A stretch of DNA of 64,000 nt from positions 124,001-188,000 of the forward strand of contig JALKAW010000008.1 of NCBI GenBank assembly GCA_023015825.1. Direction: 5' to 3'. Both the position numbers and the translations under genes were made by a program. A model generated the notes under the pieces. It saw nothing but the letters and a program-made list of their open reading frames with translations, did no database searches and was not told the origin of the DNA. The stretch comes from Flavobacteriaceae bacterium S0862. GTDB taxonomy: Bacteria > Bacteroidota > Bacteroidia > Flavobacteriales > Flavobacteriaceae. The number at the start of each line of letters is the position of its first letter. Position 1 is the stretch's first letter. This document shows positions 18,812 to 27,320 of this stretch, piece by piece.

Positions 18812-19555
18812 TTAGAATTCCAACTTCTTTTTACGAAGTTCAAAATTCTGCCCTAAATACACTTTACGAACCATTTCATCGGCAGCTAACTCTTCAGGTT
18901 TTCCAGCTTTAAGGATGCTACCTTCAAACATTAAATAAGTTCTATCGGTAATTGCAAGCGTTTCTTGTACGTTATGGTCGGTAATTAAAATGCCAATATT
19001 CTTTTTAGTAAGTTTTGCAACAATACGTTGAATGTCTTCAACAGCTACAGGGTCAACACCTGCAAAAGGTTCGTCTAATAAGATGAAATTTGGATCTGTT
19101 GCTAGAGCACGTGCAATTTCGGTACGACGACGCTCGCCACCAGATAATAAATCACCACGACTTTTACGTATGTGTCCAAGTCCAAATTCTTCAATGAGCG
19201 ATTCCATTTTATCATGTTGCTCTTTTTTAGACAACTTGGTAAGCTGTAATACACTTAAAATGTTGTCCTCAATACTCAATTTTCGAAAAACTGAAGCTTC
19301 TTGTGCTAAATAACCAATTCCATTTTGAGCACGTTTATACATTGGGTAGTTGGTAATTTCGGTAGAATCTAAAAAGATTTTTCCGCCGTTAGGCTTTATT
19401 AAACCAACAATCATGTAAAAACAAGTAGTCTTACCAGCTCCATTAGGCCCAAGTAGTCCAACAATTTCACCTTGATTGACTTCAAGTGAAACGTCTTTCA
19501 CGACTTTTCGTCCGCTGTAGGACTTCATTAAGTTATCAGCTCTTAGTTTCTTCAT
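18812..19555 (-). CDS. lptB: LPS export ABC transporter ATP-binding protein
   Basis: 247 residues, the ATPase that powers lipopolysaccharide extraction from the inner membrane with LptF/G. Walker [10 protein letters not shown] near residue 36, Q-loop AQEASVF, ABC signature LSGGERRR near 138 and Walker [14 protein letters not shown] near 157 are intact. The LptB-type [11 protein letters not shown] follows. Cytoplasmic. Gene order kdsD, tatC, AhpD-like, lptB on one strand is sensible: KdsD feeds LPS core synthesis and LptB exports the product. A 97-base gap separates it from the upstream gene. Confidence 0.95.
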   Translation of the reverse strand: MKKLRADNLMKSYSGRKVVKDVSLEVNQGEIVGLLGPNGAGKTTCFYMIVGLIKPNGGKIFLDSTEITNYPMYKRAQNGIGYLAQEASVFRKLSIEDNILSVLQLTKLSKKEQHDKMESLIEEFGLGHIRKSRGDLLSGGERRRTEIARALATDPNFILLDEPFAGVDPVAVEDIQRIVAKLTKKNIGILITDHNVQETLAITDRTYLMFEGSILKAGKPEELAADEMVRKVYLGQNFELRKKKLEF

Positions 19556-19652
19556 GGTTGCTAAAATAGTAAATTCAAAAGGACTTACATTTTAGTTTAT
19601 TAAAAGTTTAACGAGACAGCTCGCTTAAGAATAAAACGAATGTAAATGATTT

Positions 19653-20009
19653 TTATGTTGTTTCGGAATTTGTTTCGAGAGCATCCCAATATTCATAAGC
19701 ACGACGTAAATGCGGAATAACGATAGTGCCTCCAACCAAAGTAGCGATACTTAGGGCTTCTACAACTTCTTCTTTTTTTAACCCTTCTTTGAAACTACTT
19801 TCTAAATGATATTTCACACAATCATCACAACGTAAAACTGTTGATGCTACCAATCCTAGTAATTCTTTGGTTTTAACATCTAAAGCACCTTCTTGAAAAG
19901 CATTGGTGTCAAGATTAAAAATACGTTTTATTATTTTGTTGTTATCAGCTAAAATCTTGTCATTCATTTTAGCACGATACTCATTAAATTCATTAACTGG
20001 ATTTGACAT
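19653..20009 (-). CDS. carboxymuconolactone decarboxylase / AhpD-like protein
   Basis: 118 residues, all-helical AhpD-like fold. It carries the redox CxxC as CDDCVKYHL near residue 60 with the partner His, typical of alkylhydroperoxidase-like members rather than true muconolactone decarboxylases. Function is probably peroxide or thiol redox chemistry, but the substrate is unknown. The start ATG overlaps the 3' end of tatC by 17 bases, indicating co-transcription. Length is normal for the family. Confidence 0.86.
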   Translation of the reverse strand: MSNPVNEFNEYRAKMNDKILADNNKIIKRIFNLDTNAFQEGALDVKTKELLGLVASTVLRCDDCVKYHLESSFKEGLKKEEVVEALSIATLVGGTIVIPHLRRAYEYWDALETNSETT

Positions 20010-20826
20010 GTTTCGCTTCTTTTTTCTTTTGATTTCTTATTACAACTTTAGATATGTAGATACTGACTTGATATAAAATGATAATTGGAATAGCTACAAT
20101 AATTTGGCTCGCAATATCTGGAGGCGTTATAATTGCAGATAAAATAAGTACAATCACTAACGCATATTTGCGGTATTTTTTTAAGAATTCTGGTGTTACT
20201 AAACCTATTTTAGTTAAAAAATAGATAATTATGGGTAATTCAAACACCAAACCAGATGCTAAAGCAGCAGAACGAACTAAGGCAATGTATGAGCCAATAT
20301 CTATCTGGTTATCCACAATATCGGAGATACTATAATTTGCTAAGAAATTAATTGATAAAGGTGTTACAATATAATAGCCAAATAAAACACCTACAAAAAA
20401 TAAAAAGGAACAAATAATAATAAAGCCTTTTGAGTGTTTTTGCTCATTTGGGTGCATTCCAGGGCTTATAAACTTCCATAATTGATAAATAACATAAGGG
20501 AATGCAATAATAAAACCAGCTAAAATAGAGGTCCAAATATCTGCCGAAAACTGTCCAGCCATTGTTCTGTTTTGAATCATCATTGGTAACTCTTCAGCAC
20601 AAAAGGTGGTCTCAACATTTATAAACTGAGCCGCTTTGCATAATAGACGATAGGTTGGAAAACTCATCTCTGTAGGAGCGAAAATAATAAGCTTAAAAAT
20701 TGAACGACTAAAAATAAAGGCTAGTGTTCCTACAATTATAATGGCGGAAGTAGCACGAATTAAATGCCATCTTAAATCTTCCAGGTGGTCTAAAAAAGAC
20801 ATTTCGTTTACATTTTTCTTAGCCAT
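19993..20826 (-). CDS. tatC: Sec-independent protein translocase TatC
   Basis: 277 residues with six membrane helices. The N-terminal MSFLDHLEDLRWHLIRA is the TatC signature that recognises twin-arginine signals; the conserved Glu-Pro region appears as FELPIIIYFL. A roughly 60-residue insertion between helices 1 and 2 (about residues 50-90) is common in Bacteroidota. It begins one base into the kdsD stop. TatA is not in the window. A possible substrate, a PLP enzyme with a twin-arginine leader, is encoded at 56790-58058. Confidence 0.95.
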   Translation of the reverse strand: MAKKNVNEMSFLDHLEDLRWHLIRATSAIIIVGTLAFIFSRSIFKLIIFAPTEMSFPTYRLLCKAAQFINVETTFCAEELPMMIQNRTMAGQFSADIWTSILAGFIIAFPYVIYQLWKFISPGMHPNEQKHSKGFIIICSFLFFVGVLFGYYIVTPLSINFLANYSISDIVDNQIDIGSYIALVRSAALASGLVFELPIIIYFLTKIGLVTPEFLKKYRKYALVIVLILSAIITPPDIASQIIVAIPIIILYQVSIYISKVVIRNQKKKEAKHVKSS

Positions 20827-21791
20827 TATAGTATTCCTTCTTTAATGAGGTCGTGTAAATGTACAATACCAGCATACTCACCATTTTCTTCAACCAATAA
20901 CTGTGATATATCATTTGTTTCCATGAGCTCCATAGCGTCTACTGCCATTGCATGATTATCTATACATTTTGGGTTAGAACCCATAATGTCTTTTGCTGTA
21001 AGGTTAGAAAAGTTTTCAGTTTTGCTAAGCATACGTCTTAAATCTCCATCTGTAATAATACCAATAACCTTATTATTTTCTACAACAGCAGTCACACCTA
21101 GCATTTTTTCAGATATTTCAATAATGACATCCTTGATTTTTGTGTCTTTAGTTACAACTGGTTTTTGATTTACCGAAGAAATATCGCTTACACGCAAGTA
21201 TAGTTTTTTTCCTAATGCTCCTCCAGGATGGTATTTTGCAAAGTCTTTACTTGAAAATCCGCGTAATTCTAATAAGCAAACAGCCAAAGCATCACCCATA
21301 ACCAATTGCGCTGTAGTACTTGTTGTTGGTGCTAAATTATTAGGGCAAGCTTCTTTTTCCACAAAAGTATTTAAAACAAAATCGGCATTTTGACCTAAAA
21401 ACGATTCTGTATTTCCAGTAATGGCAATCATTTTATTTGGACCATTTTTTATAAGAGGGACTAATACTTTAATTTCTGGAGTATTACCACTTTTTGAAAT
21501 ACAAACTACTACATCGTCTTCCAATATTAACCCAAGGTCGCCATGGATAGCATCTGCAGCGTGCATAAAAACGGCTGGAGTACCAGTAGAATTAAGTGTT
21601 GCAACAATTTTATTAGCGATAATAGCACTTTTACCAATTCCGGTGATAATAACTCTTCCTTTCGATTTATAAATAAGTTCTACCGATTTTGAAAAGTTGT
21701 CATCTAATAAATTAGAAAGATTTGCAATAGCATTACTTTCCATGTTTATAGTGTCTTTGGCAATCTTTAAAATAGATTTTGAAGTATTCAA
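20826..21791 (-). CDS. kdsD: arabinose-5-phosphate isomerase, KpsF/GutQ family
   Basis: 321 residues. An N-terminal SIS domain (about 30-165) contains GRVIITGIGKSA and the CISKSGNTPEI phosphosugar site; two CBS domains follow (about 205-265 and 275-321). It converts ribulose 5-phosphate to arabinose 5-phosphate, the precursor of KDO in LPS. The start is TTG at 21791; the sequence from that codon (SILKIAKDTI) aligns with family N-termini, whereas the first internal ATG (21743) would drop a conserved helix. Forms an operon with tatC. Confidence 0.93.
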   Translation of the reverse strand: MNTSKSILKIAKDTINMESNAIANLSNLLDDNFSKSVELIYKSKGRVIITGIGKSAIIANKIVATLNSTGTPAVFMHAADAIHGDLGLILEDDVVVCISKSGNTPEIKVLVPLIKNGPNKMIAITGNTESFLGQNADFVLNTFVEKEACPNNLAPTTSTTAQLVMGDALAVCLLELRGFSSKDFAKYHPGGALGKKLYLRVSDISSVNQKPVVTKDTKIKDVIIEISEKMLGVTAVVENNKVIGIITDGDLRRMLSKTENFSNLTAKDIMGSNPKCIDNHAMAVDAMELMETNDISQLLVEENGEYAGIVHLHDLIKEGIL

Positions 21792-21996
21792 AATTTATAT
21801 TTTTTGAGTTTGATGTATTTTAAAGATTTTACTATCTTTAAAAGTCATTTAAAATGTATTACTTTTAAGTAAATAAATTAATAGTACAAAAAAACGAAAA
21901 AAAATAATGAGAGTTCTCTAAATATGATAGAATTTACTATTTAGCAATTCTTTTTTTAAATTCGATTTAATAAAAAATAAAGAAACTGAGGGATTA

Positions 21997-24198
21997 ATGA
22001 GTTTTGATGAAAACGATCTACACCAAGCCTTAAAAAAATATTTTGGGTTTGATAAATTTAAAGGACTCCAAGAAGAAGTAATAAAAAGCGTCGTAGCAGG
22101 TAACAATACTTTTGTTATTATGCCAACAGGTGGTGGAAAATCACTATGTTACCAACTTCCAGCATTAATGAAAGAAGGTACTGCTATTGTAGTGTCTCCT
22201 TTAATTGCTTTAATGAAGAATCAGGTGGATGCCATTAGAGGTATTTCCAACGAAGAAGGTGTTGCGCACGTATTAAATTCTTCCTTAAATAAAACTGAGG
22301 TTAAACGTGTTAAGGCCGATATTGAAAATGGTATAACCAAACTTTTGTATGTAGCTCCAGAATCATTGACTAAAGAGGAACATGTTGAGTTTTTAAAATC
22401 TCAAACAATTTCTTTTATGGCTATAGATGAAGCACATTGTATAAGTGAGTGGGGACATGATTTTAGACCAGAATACCGAAACTTAAGGCATATTATTAAA
22501 CGTATTGGAGATAATATACCAATGGTGGGTTTAACCGCTACAGCTACTCCGAAAGTTCAAGAAGATATTTTAAAAAACCTTGGTATTACAGATGCAACAA
22601 CCTTTAAAGCTTCATTTAATAGGCCAAACTTATTTTATGAAGTACGTCCAAAAACAAAATCAGTAGATGCTGATATCATTCGTTTTATTAAGCAAAACCA
22701 ATTGAAATCTGGAATTGTTTACTGCTTAAGTAGAAAGCGCGTAGAAGAACTAGCCCAGGTTTTACAAGTTAATGGTATAAATGCTGTGCCATATCATGCA
22801 GGTTTAGATGCAAAAACTAGAGTAAAGCATCAAGATATGTTCTTAATGGAAGATGCTGATGTTGTTGTTGCAACTATTGCTTTTGGAATGGGAATCGATA
22901 AACCAGACGTACGTTTTGTAATTCATCATGATATTCCTAAAAGTATCGAGAGTTATTACCAAGAAACTGGTCGTGCAGGAAGAGATGGAGGCGAAGGACA
23001 TTGTTTGGCATACTACGCTTACAAGGATATTGAAAAACTTGAAAAGTTTATGTCTGGAAAACCTGTTGCAGAACAAGAAATTGGTCATGCATTATTACAA
23101 GAAGTGGTCGCTTTTGCTGAAACTTCTGTGTCTAGACGTAAATTTATCTTACATTATTTTGGTGAAGAATTCGACAATGAAACTGGTGAAGGTGGTGATA
23201 TGGATGATAATGTTAGAAATCCTAAAAAGAAAAGTGAAGCCAAAGATGAGGTTGCCACATTAATAGATATAGTTGCAAAAACCAATGAAACATATAAAAG
23301 TAAAGATTTGGTGAATGTGATTGTTGGTAAGGAAAACGCACTAATTAAGTCCCATAAAACAGATTCTCAATCATTTTTTGGAGTAGGAAAAGAAAAGGAT
23401 GGTAAATTTTGGATGGCATTGATACGTCAAGTTTTAGTTGCTGGATATTTGAGAAAAGACATTGAAACTTATGGTGTTTTAAAGGTAACTGATTTAGGAA
23501 GAAAATTTTTGAGTAACCCAACCTCTTTTATGATGGCTGAAGATCATGTTTTTGATGAAGGGGACGACACAGGAATTATTACTGCTGCAAAAGGAGGAGG
23601 CGCTTCAGTAGATGAAAAACTTATGTCAATGCTTAAGGATTTACGTAAGCGAAACGCCAAAAAAATTGGTGTACCTCCATTTGTTATTTTTCAAGATCCT
23701 TCACTAGAAGATATGGCTCTTAAATATCCAATTTCATTGGAAGAGCTGTCTAATGTTCATGGTGTTGGTGAAGGTAAAGCTAAAAAGTATGGACGAGATT
23801 TTATCGATTTAATTTCTACATATGTAGAAGAGAATGACATTATTAGGCCAGAAGATATGGTTGTTAAATCTACTGGTTCAAATTCTGCTTTAAAGCTATA
23901 TATTATTCAGAATATAGATAGAAAATTACCGTTAGATGACATAGCATCAGCAAAAGGTATGCAAATGCAAGATTTTGTAAAGGAAATGGAAGCTATTGTT
24001 TATTCTGGGACGAAGCTCAATATTAGTTATTGGTTAGATGATATTCTTGATGAAGATCAGCAAGAGGAAATTCATGATTATTTTATGGAATCTGAAACCG
24101 ATAAAATAGATGATGCTATTGAAGAGTTTGATGGCGACTATGATGATGAAGAATTACGCTTATATCGAATCAAGTTTATTAGTGAAGTCGCTAATTAG
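21997..24198 (+). CDS. recQ: ATP-dependent DNA helicase RecQ
   Basis: 733 residues, 3'-5' SF2 helicase for recombination and fork repair. Helicase motifs: MPTGGGKSL (Walker A, near residue 44), AIDEAHCISEWGHDFRP (DEAH, near 144), TATATPKVQ, and QETGRAGRDG (motif VI, near 327). The RQC region follows, and an HRDC domain spans about 545-615 (LMSMLKDLRKRNAKKIG). An acidic C-terminal extension (EEFDGDYDDEELRLY) makes it about 120 residues longer than E. coli RecQ, as usual in Bacteroidota. Its last four bases overlap a convergent gene. Confidence 0.95.
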   Translation: MSFDENDLHQALKKYFGFDKFKGLQEEVIKSVVAGNNTFVIMPTGGGKSLCYQLPALMKEGTAIVVSPLIALMKNQVDAIRGISNEEGVAHVLNSSLNKTEVKRVKADIENGITKLLYVAPESLTKEEHVEFLKSQTISFMAIDEAHCISEWGHDFRPEYRNLRHIIKRIGDNIPMVGLTATATPKVQEDILKNLGITDATTFKASFNRPNLFYEVRPKTKSVDADIIRFIKQNQLKSGIVYCLSRKRVEELAQVLQVNGINAVPYHAGLDAKTRVKHQDMFLMEDADVVVATIAFGMGIDKPDVRFVIHHDIPKSIESYYQETGRAGRDGGEGHCLAYYAYKDIEKLEKFMSGKPVAEQEIGHALLQEVVAFAETSVSRRKFILHYFGEEFDNETGEGGDMDDNVRNPKKKSEAKDEVATLIDIVAKTNETYKSKDLVNVIVGKENALIKSHKTDSQSFFGVGKEKDGKFWMALIRQVLVAGYLRKDIETYGVLKVTDLGRKFLSNPTSFMMAEDHVFDEGDDTGIITAAKGGGASVDEKLMSMLKDLRKRNAKKIGVPPFVIFQDPSLEDMALKYPISLEELSNVHGVGEGKAKKYGRDFIDLISTYVEENDIIRPEDMVVKSTGSNSALKLYIIQNIDRKLPLDDIASAKGMQMQDFVKEMEAIVYSGTKLNISYWLDDILDEDQQEEIHDYFMESETDKIDDAIEEFDGDYDDEELRLYRIKFISEVAN

Positions 24199-24644
24199 CT
24201 TTTACTTTCAGCAGTTTTAAAAGTAACATCTTGTTTTTTCGATATTACACGTAGACTTTGAATTTTAGATTTATTAAGTTTTTCAATTTGTTTTTTTTCA
24301 ATATCAAAATCTATTGCTGTGATAAAGCTGTTTGGAACTTCGCCAAAATCAGAATTTAACTCATCCATATTAGACTTTAGTGTCATTTCGAAATTCTTAC
24401 ATGTAATGATGATTTCTGCACCTTTAAATGTCTTAATCTTAAATTTTCCGACAATAACAGTTCTAAAATAATAATACCCTGCAAGTTCATTCATTCCTGC
24501 AAACATGATGTTATTATTAGAAACAGCAAATGGCTTATCCTCAATGGGTGCCATTAGTTTATCTAAATATTCTGCATCTTGAGATTCATTGCTTGCATTA
24601 TTTTTATTAAAGGCAGTTCGTATATTATTTAAAGAAAACTTCAT
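24195..24644 (-). CDS. uncharacterised cytoplasmic protein
   Basis: 149 residues, no signal peptide or membrane helix. I do not recognise a family. The centre (about 45-110) looks like a small beta-rich domain: GYYYFRTVIVGKFKIKTF then GAEIIITCKNFEMTLKS. The start at 24644 is supported by a perfect TATGTTTG promoter element ending 16 bases upstream. It converges on recQ with a four-base overlap of stop codons. Coding quality looks good (no interruptions, typical codon use). Confidence 0.7.
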   Translation of the reverse strand: MKFSLNNIRTAFNKNNASNESQDAEYLDKLMAPIEDKPFAVSNNNIMFAGMNELAGYYYFRTVIVGKFKIKTFKGAEIIITCKNFEMTLKSNMDELNSDFGEVPNSFITAIDFDIEKKQIEKLNKSKIQSLRVISKKQDVTFKTAESKS

Positions 24645-24660
24645 TGGTTCTAATTTTTAA

Positions 24661-24668
24661 CAAACATA
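24661..24668 (-). promoter_or_regulatory. -7 promoter element for 24195-24644
   Basis: Minus-strand TATGTTTG matches TAnnTTTG exactly and ends 16 bases before the ATG. A TTTTG (plus-strand CAAAA at 24694) lies about 25 bases further upstream. Confidence 0.55.
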
Positions 24669-24735
24669 ATAAAGAAATTATGAAATGATTAACTCAAAAA
24701 CTCCAAATTCATAATTCATAAATCATAAATCCTTG

Positions 24736-24743
24736 TATCTTTG
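24736..24743 (+). promoter_or_regulatory. -7 promoter element for the prolyl isomerase gene
   Basis: TATCTTTG followed by CA matches the strongest form of the flavobacterial -7 element, 22 bases before the ATG at 24766. It rules out the upstream in-frame TTG at 24733 as the start, because that codon would lie upstream of the transcript. Confidence 0.7.
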
Positions 24744-24765
24744 CACTTTCTTAAAATTTAGAACA

Positions 24766-25698
24766 ATGCAAGACGGTTTATACGCAAAATTTAATACAAG
24801 TAAAGGCGAAATATTAGTCGCTTTAGAATACAAAAAAACTCCAGGAACGGTTGGAAATTTTGTTGCTTTAGCTGAAGGGAATTTAGAAAACTCAGTAAAG
24901 CCTCAAGGAACACCTTATTACGATGGATTAAAATTTCACAGAGTCATTCCAGATTTTATGATTCAAGGAGGTTGTCCACTAGGAAGCGGAACAGGAAACC
25001 CAGGATATCAATTTGATGACGAGATTCATCCAGATCTTAAACATGATGCTCCAGGAGTATTGTCTATGGCAAATGCTGGACCTGGAACAAATGGAAGTCA
25101 ATTCTTTATCACACATATTGAAACTGCTTGGTTAGATGGAAAGCATACAGTTTTTGGTAAAGTAACTAAAGGTCAAGATGTTGTTGATGCTATTGCACAA
25201 GGAGACGCTATAGATAGTTTAGAGATTGTAAGAGTTGGTGCAGATGCAGAAGCTTACAATGCTGTAGAAGCGTTTAGAACTTTTGAAGGTTCTAGAGAGA
25301 AAAGATTAGCTGAAGCGAAAGCTAAGGCTGAAGCTGAAATGGAAAAATTAGCAGCAGGATTTAGTAAAACAGATAGCGGGTTACGTTATCAGGTATTACA
25401 AGAAGGTACTGGTGATAAAGCTGAAAAAGGTAAAACAGTATCTGTACACTATAAAGGTCAACTAAGTGATGGAACTGTGTTTGATTCGTCTTACAAACGT
25501 AATCAACCCATAGATTTTGCTCTAGGTGTTGGTCAAGTAATTCCAGGTTGGGATGAAGGGATTCAATTGCTTAAAGTAGGTGATAAGGCACGTTTTGTAA
25601 TACCTAGCGATTTAGCGTATGGTAGTGCAGGAGCAGGTGGTGTAATTCCACCAGATGCAACATTAATTTTCGATGTTGAATTAATGGATGTAAAATAA
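24766..25698 (+). CDS. peptidylprolyl isomerase with cyclophilin and FKBP domains
   Basis: 310 residues from the chosen ATG. The N-terminal cyclophilin domain (about 1-165) has [25 protein letters not shown] and [11 protein letters not shown] charged helix-rich linker (about 165-200) leads to an FKBP domain (about 205-310) with [18 protein letters not shown] and [22 protein letters not shown]. It joins two unrelated prolyl isomerase families in one chain, as in the FCBP proteins. No signal peptide, so it is probably a cytoplasmic foldase. The start is set by a promoter at 24736-24743. A strong terminator follows. Confidence 0.93.
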   Translation: MQDGLYAKFNTSKGEILVALEYKKTPGTVGNFVALAEGNLENSVKPQGTPYYDGLKFHRVIPDFMIQGGCPLGSGTGNPGYQFDDEIHPDLKHDAPGVLSMANAGPGTNGSQFFITHIETAWLDGKHTVFGKVTKGQDVVDAIAQGDAIDSLEIVRVGADAEAYNAVEAFRTFEGSREKRLAEAKAKAEAEMEKLAAGFSKTDSGLRYQVLQEGTGDKAEKGKTVSVHYKGQLSDGTVFDSSYKRNQPIDFALGVGQVIPGWDEGIQLLKVGDKARFVIPSDLAYGSAGAGGVIPPDATLIFDVELMDVK

Positions 25699-25715
25699 CA
25701 GAAAAATATTCTTAT

Positions 25716-25747
25716 AAAAAAAAAGCTGCCAAAGGCAGCTTTTTTTT
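25716..25747 (+). terminator. intrinsic terminator after the prolyl isomerase gene
   Basis: Stem AGCTGCC (25724-25730), loop AAA, stem GGCAGCT (25734-25740), flanked by A's upstream and seven T's downstream. Confidence 0.9.
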
Positions 25748-25790
25748 GTTTTTTGGATTTAGAATATGCTAAAAAATCTAATCGTATAGA

Positions 25791-25798
25791 TACTTTTG
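25791..25798 (+). promoter_or_regulatory. -7 promoter element for the first small secreted paralogue
   Basis: TACTTTTG matches TAnnTTTG, 48 bases before the ATG at 25847. The second paralogue has TAATTTTTG (one base too long) at almost the same distance from its ATG. Confidence 0.6.
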
Positions 25799-25824
25799 TT
25801 TTTAAAACCTCGTTTAGTAATTTT

Positions 25825-25850
25825 ATAGCAATTAATCCTAAGAACAATGA
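25825..25850 (+). repeat. conserved 5' leader, copy 1
   Basis: A 26-base block ending in the ATG of the first small secreted paralogue. It matches the block at 26349-26374 at 23 of 26 positions, with the ATG in register. It may be a shared regulatory leader or the remnant of a duplication that included upstream DNA. Confidence 0.7.
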
Positions 25851-26206
25851 ACCTCAAAAAATATTTACTAACAGTAAGTATAATGCTCCTTTCTACTGTT
25901 GGAGTATTTGCTCAAGAAGAAGGACTTATTTCATCCATAGATGATTTCTCAATTGACAATATTGAATTTAATAGAAATGGTATAAAAATATTAGCTTTTG
26001 ATAATACTTTAGCCATAGAGTTTAGAGATGCAGTTTCTAGTTTAAGATATGAGATTATTAATAAAAAAGGAGATATATTATTAAGTAAGAAAGAGGACAC
26101 AGTAAAAAAAACGTTAATAAATATAGCGAAACTTAAAAAAGGCACTTACTATGTTAGAGTTTTTTCTGATGAGGTAAAAGACTTTTTAAAGTTTGTTAAA
26201 ACATAA
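25847..26206 (+). CDS. small secreted protein resembling a lone T9SS sorting-type domain
   Basis: 119 residues. A signal peptide ends VGVFAQ near residue 23. The mature part is about 95 residues and shares with the gene at 26371 the pattern S-LR-E-INKKG-(I/L)LL, GTY-VRV and FLKF-K at the extreme C-terminus. This layout (beta-strand, NKKG turn, KGTYYVRV strand, final lysine-ended strand) resembles type IX secretion C-terminal sorting domains, here without any attached cargo. Function unknown. It has its own promoter and its own terminator. Confidence 0.8.
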   Translation: MNLKKYLLTVSIMLLSTVGVFAQEEGLISSIDDFSIDNIEFNRNGIKILAFDNTLAIEFRDAVSSLRYEIINKKGDILLSKKEDTVKKTLINIAKLKKGTYYVRVFSDEVKDFLKFVKT

Positions 26207-26244
26207 ATAACTATACTATATTTTAAAATAGTTGAAGAATAAAT

Positions 26245-26269
26245 AAGCTGCCATTTGGCGGTTTTTTTT
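26245..26269 (+). terminator. intrinsic terminator after the first small paralogue
   Basis: AAGCTGCC (26245-26252) pairs with GGCGGTTT (26257-26264), with two G-T pairs, around a four-base loop, followed by a T-run. Confidence 0.7.
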
Positions 26270-26348
26270 GTATTTACCTTTTTTTTATGGATTAAAACTG
26301 ACCACTCATCTCTAATTTTTGTGATTTAAATCGTTGTTATTTAAGTTC

Positions 26349-26374
26349 ATAGCAGTTAATCCAAAGAACTATGA
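26349..26374 (+). repeat. conserved 5' leader, copy 2
   Basis: Second copy of the 26-base leader block found at 25825-25850, again ending in the start codon. The three differences are all outside the ATG. Confidence 0.7.
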
Positions 26375-26748
26375 AACCAAAAACCCTCGCATTGGCCTTA
26401 TGGCTAGTGCTATTTTCGACCTTAGCAATTAATGCTCAAGAGAGTAGTGAAACTGCATCCTTAGAAGGAGTTAATGAAACTACTTCAACTTCAAGAATTA
26501 AGTATAACCCAAGTGGCGTAAATTTAGAAATTGTCGATGACAAGTTATTACTGTATTTTAAAAATAGAATGTCTAATTTAAGATGTGAAGTCATTAATAA
26601 AAAAGGCGAATTGCTATTAGTTACTAGAGCCAAAAGCTCACAGTATTCGACATTAGATATCTCTGGTTTAAAAAGCGGAACATATTTTGTAAGAGTTAGA
26701 TTCTATGATGGGACTTTAAAAGAATTTTTAAAATTTTCTAAAAAGTAA
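26371..26748 (+). CDS. small secreted paralogue of 25847-26206
   Basis: 125 residues with a signal peptide ending AINAQ near residue 23. The mature region aligns with the upstream gene over its last 70 residues (SNLRCEVINKKGELLL, SGTYFVRV, KEFLKFSKK). The segment after the signal peptide is rich in Ser, Thr and Glu and not conserved between the two. It looks like a free-standing sorting-domain-like fold; it could also be a small surface or periplasmic protein. The two arose by tandem duplication, given the shared leader. Confidence 0.8.
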   Translation: MKPKTLALALWLVLFSTLAINAQESSETASLEGVNETTSTSRIKYNPSGVNLEIVDDKLLLYFKNRMSNLRCEVINKKGELLLVTRAKSSQYSTLDISGLKSGTYFVRVRFYDGTLKEFLKFSKK

Positions 26749-26759
26749 AATTACCAGTG

Positions 26760-26767
26760 TACTTTTG
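26760..26767 (+). promoter_or_regulatory. -7 element almost abutting a start codon
   Basis: TACTTTTG matches TAnnTTTG and ends four bases before the ATG at 26772. If used, the transcript would be leaderless or nearly so. No convincing -33 element is visible. Confidence 0.4.
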
Positions 26768-26771
26768 TTAA

Positions 26772-27320
26772 ATGTCTAAACAAGTACTCGAACAATTAAA
26801 ATATCCTATTGGGCAATTTAAATGCCCTGAGATAATAACATCAGATCATTTAAAGAGTTGGATTGATGTTTTAGAACAATTTCCTTCCAAGTTAAGGGAT
26901 TTAGTGAAGCATCTTGATGATAAGCAATTAGATACAGCTTATCGCCCAGAAGGTTGGACGGTGAGACAAGTTGTACATCATGTATCAGATAGTCATCACC
27001 ATAGTTATATACGTTTTAAATGGGCTCTAACCGAAGAAAAACCAATCATTAAATATTACTACGAACAACTTTGGGCAGAATTACCAGATGCTAAATATGC
27101 GCCAATACAAATGTCATTAGATCATTTAGAAGCTATTCATTATAAATTAGTGTATTTGTTAAAAAGCTTAAGTGAAGATGATTTAAACAAAAGTTTTATT
27201 CATCCAGAACATAATGAAGAAGTTGTTTTAAAAAAGAATATTGGCATTTACGCATGGCACAGTAATCATCATTATGCACATATTGAGAATTTATTAAAAA
27301 GAGAAGGTTGGCTAAGTTAA
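26772..27320 (+). CDS. DinB/YfiT-like putative metal-dependent hydrolase
   Basis: 182 residues, four-helix DinB-like fold of the YfiT (bacillithiol transferase-like) group. The three metal-binding histidines are provided by QVVHHVSDSHHH near residue 62 and WHSNHHYAHI near 160. In Firmicutes YfiT relatives conjugate bacillithiol; Flavobacteriaceae are among the Bacteroidota that may make related thiols, so a thiol S-transferase role is possible but inferred. The gene converges on a GNAT gene with a nine-base overlap. Confidence 0.82.
   Translation: MSKQVLEQLKYPIGQFKCPEIITSDHLKSWIDVLEQFPSKLRDLVKHLDDKQLDTAYRPEGWTVRQVVHHVSDSHHHSYIRFKWALTEEKPIIKYYYEQLWAELPDAKYAPIQMSLDHLEAIHYKLVYLLKSLSEDDLNKSFIHPEHNEEVVLKKNIGIYAWHSNHHYAHIENLLKREGWLS

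Noticed and set aside
24733-24765. TTG start giving 11 extra residues on the prolyl isomerase
   Set aside because: The -7 promoter element TATCTTTG lies inside this stretch, so it cannot be translated from that promoter.
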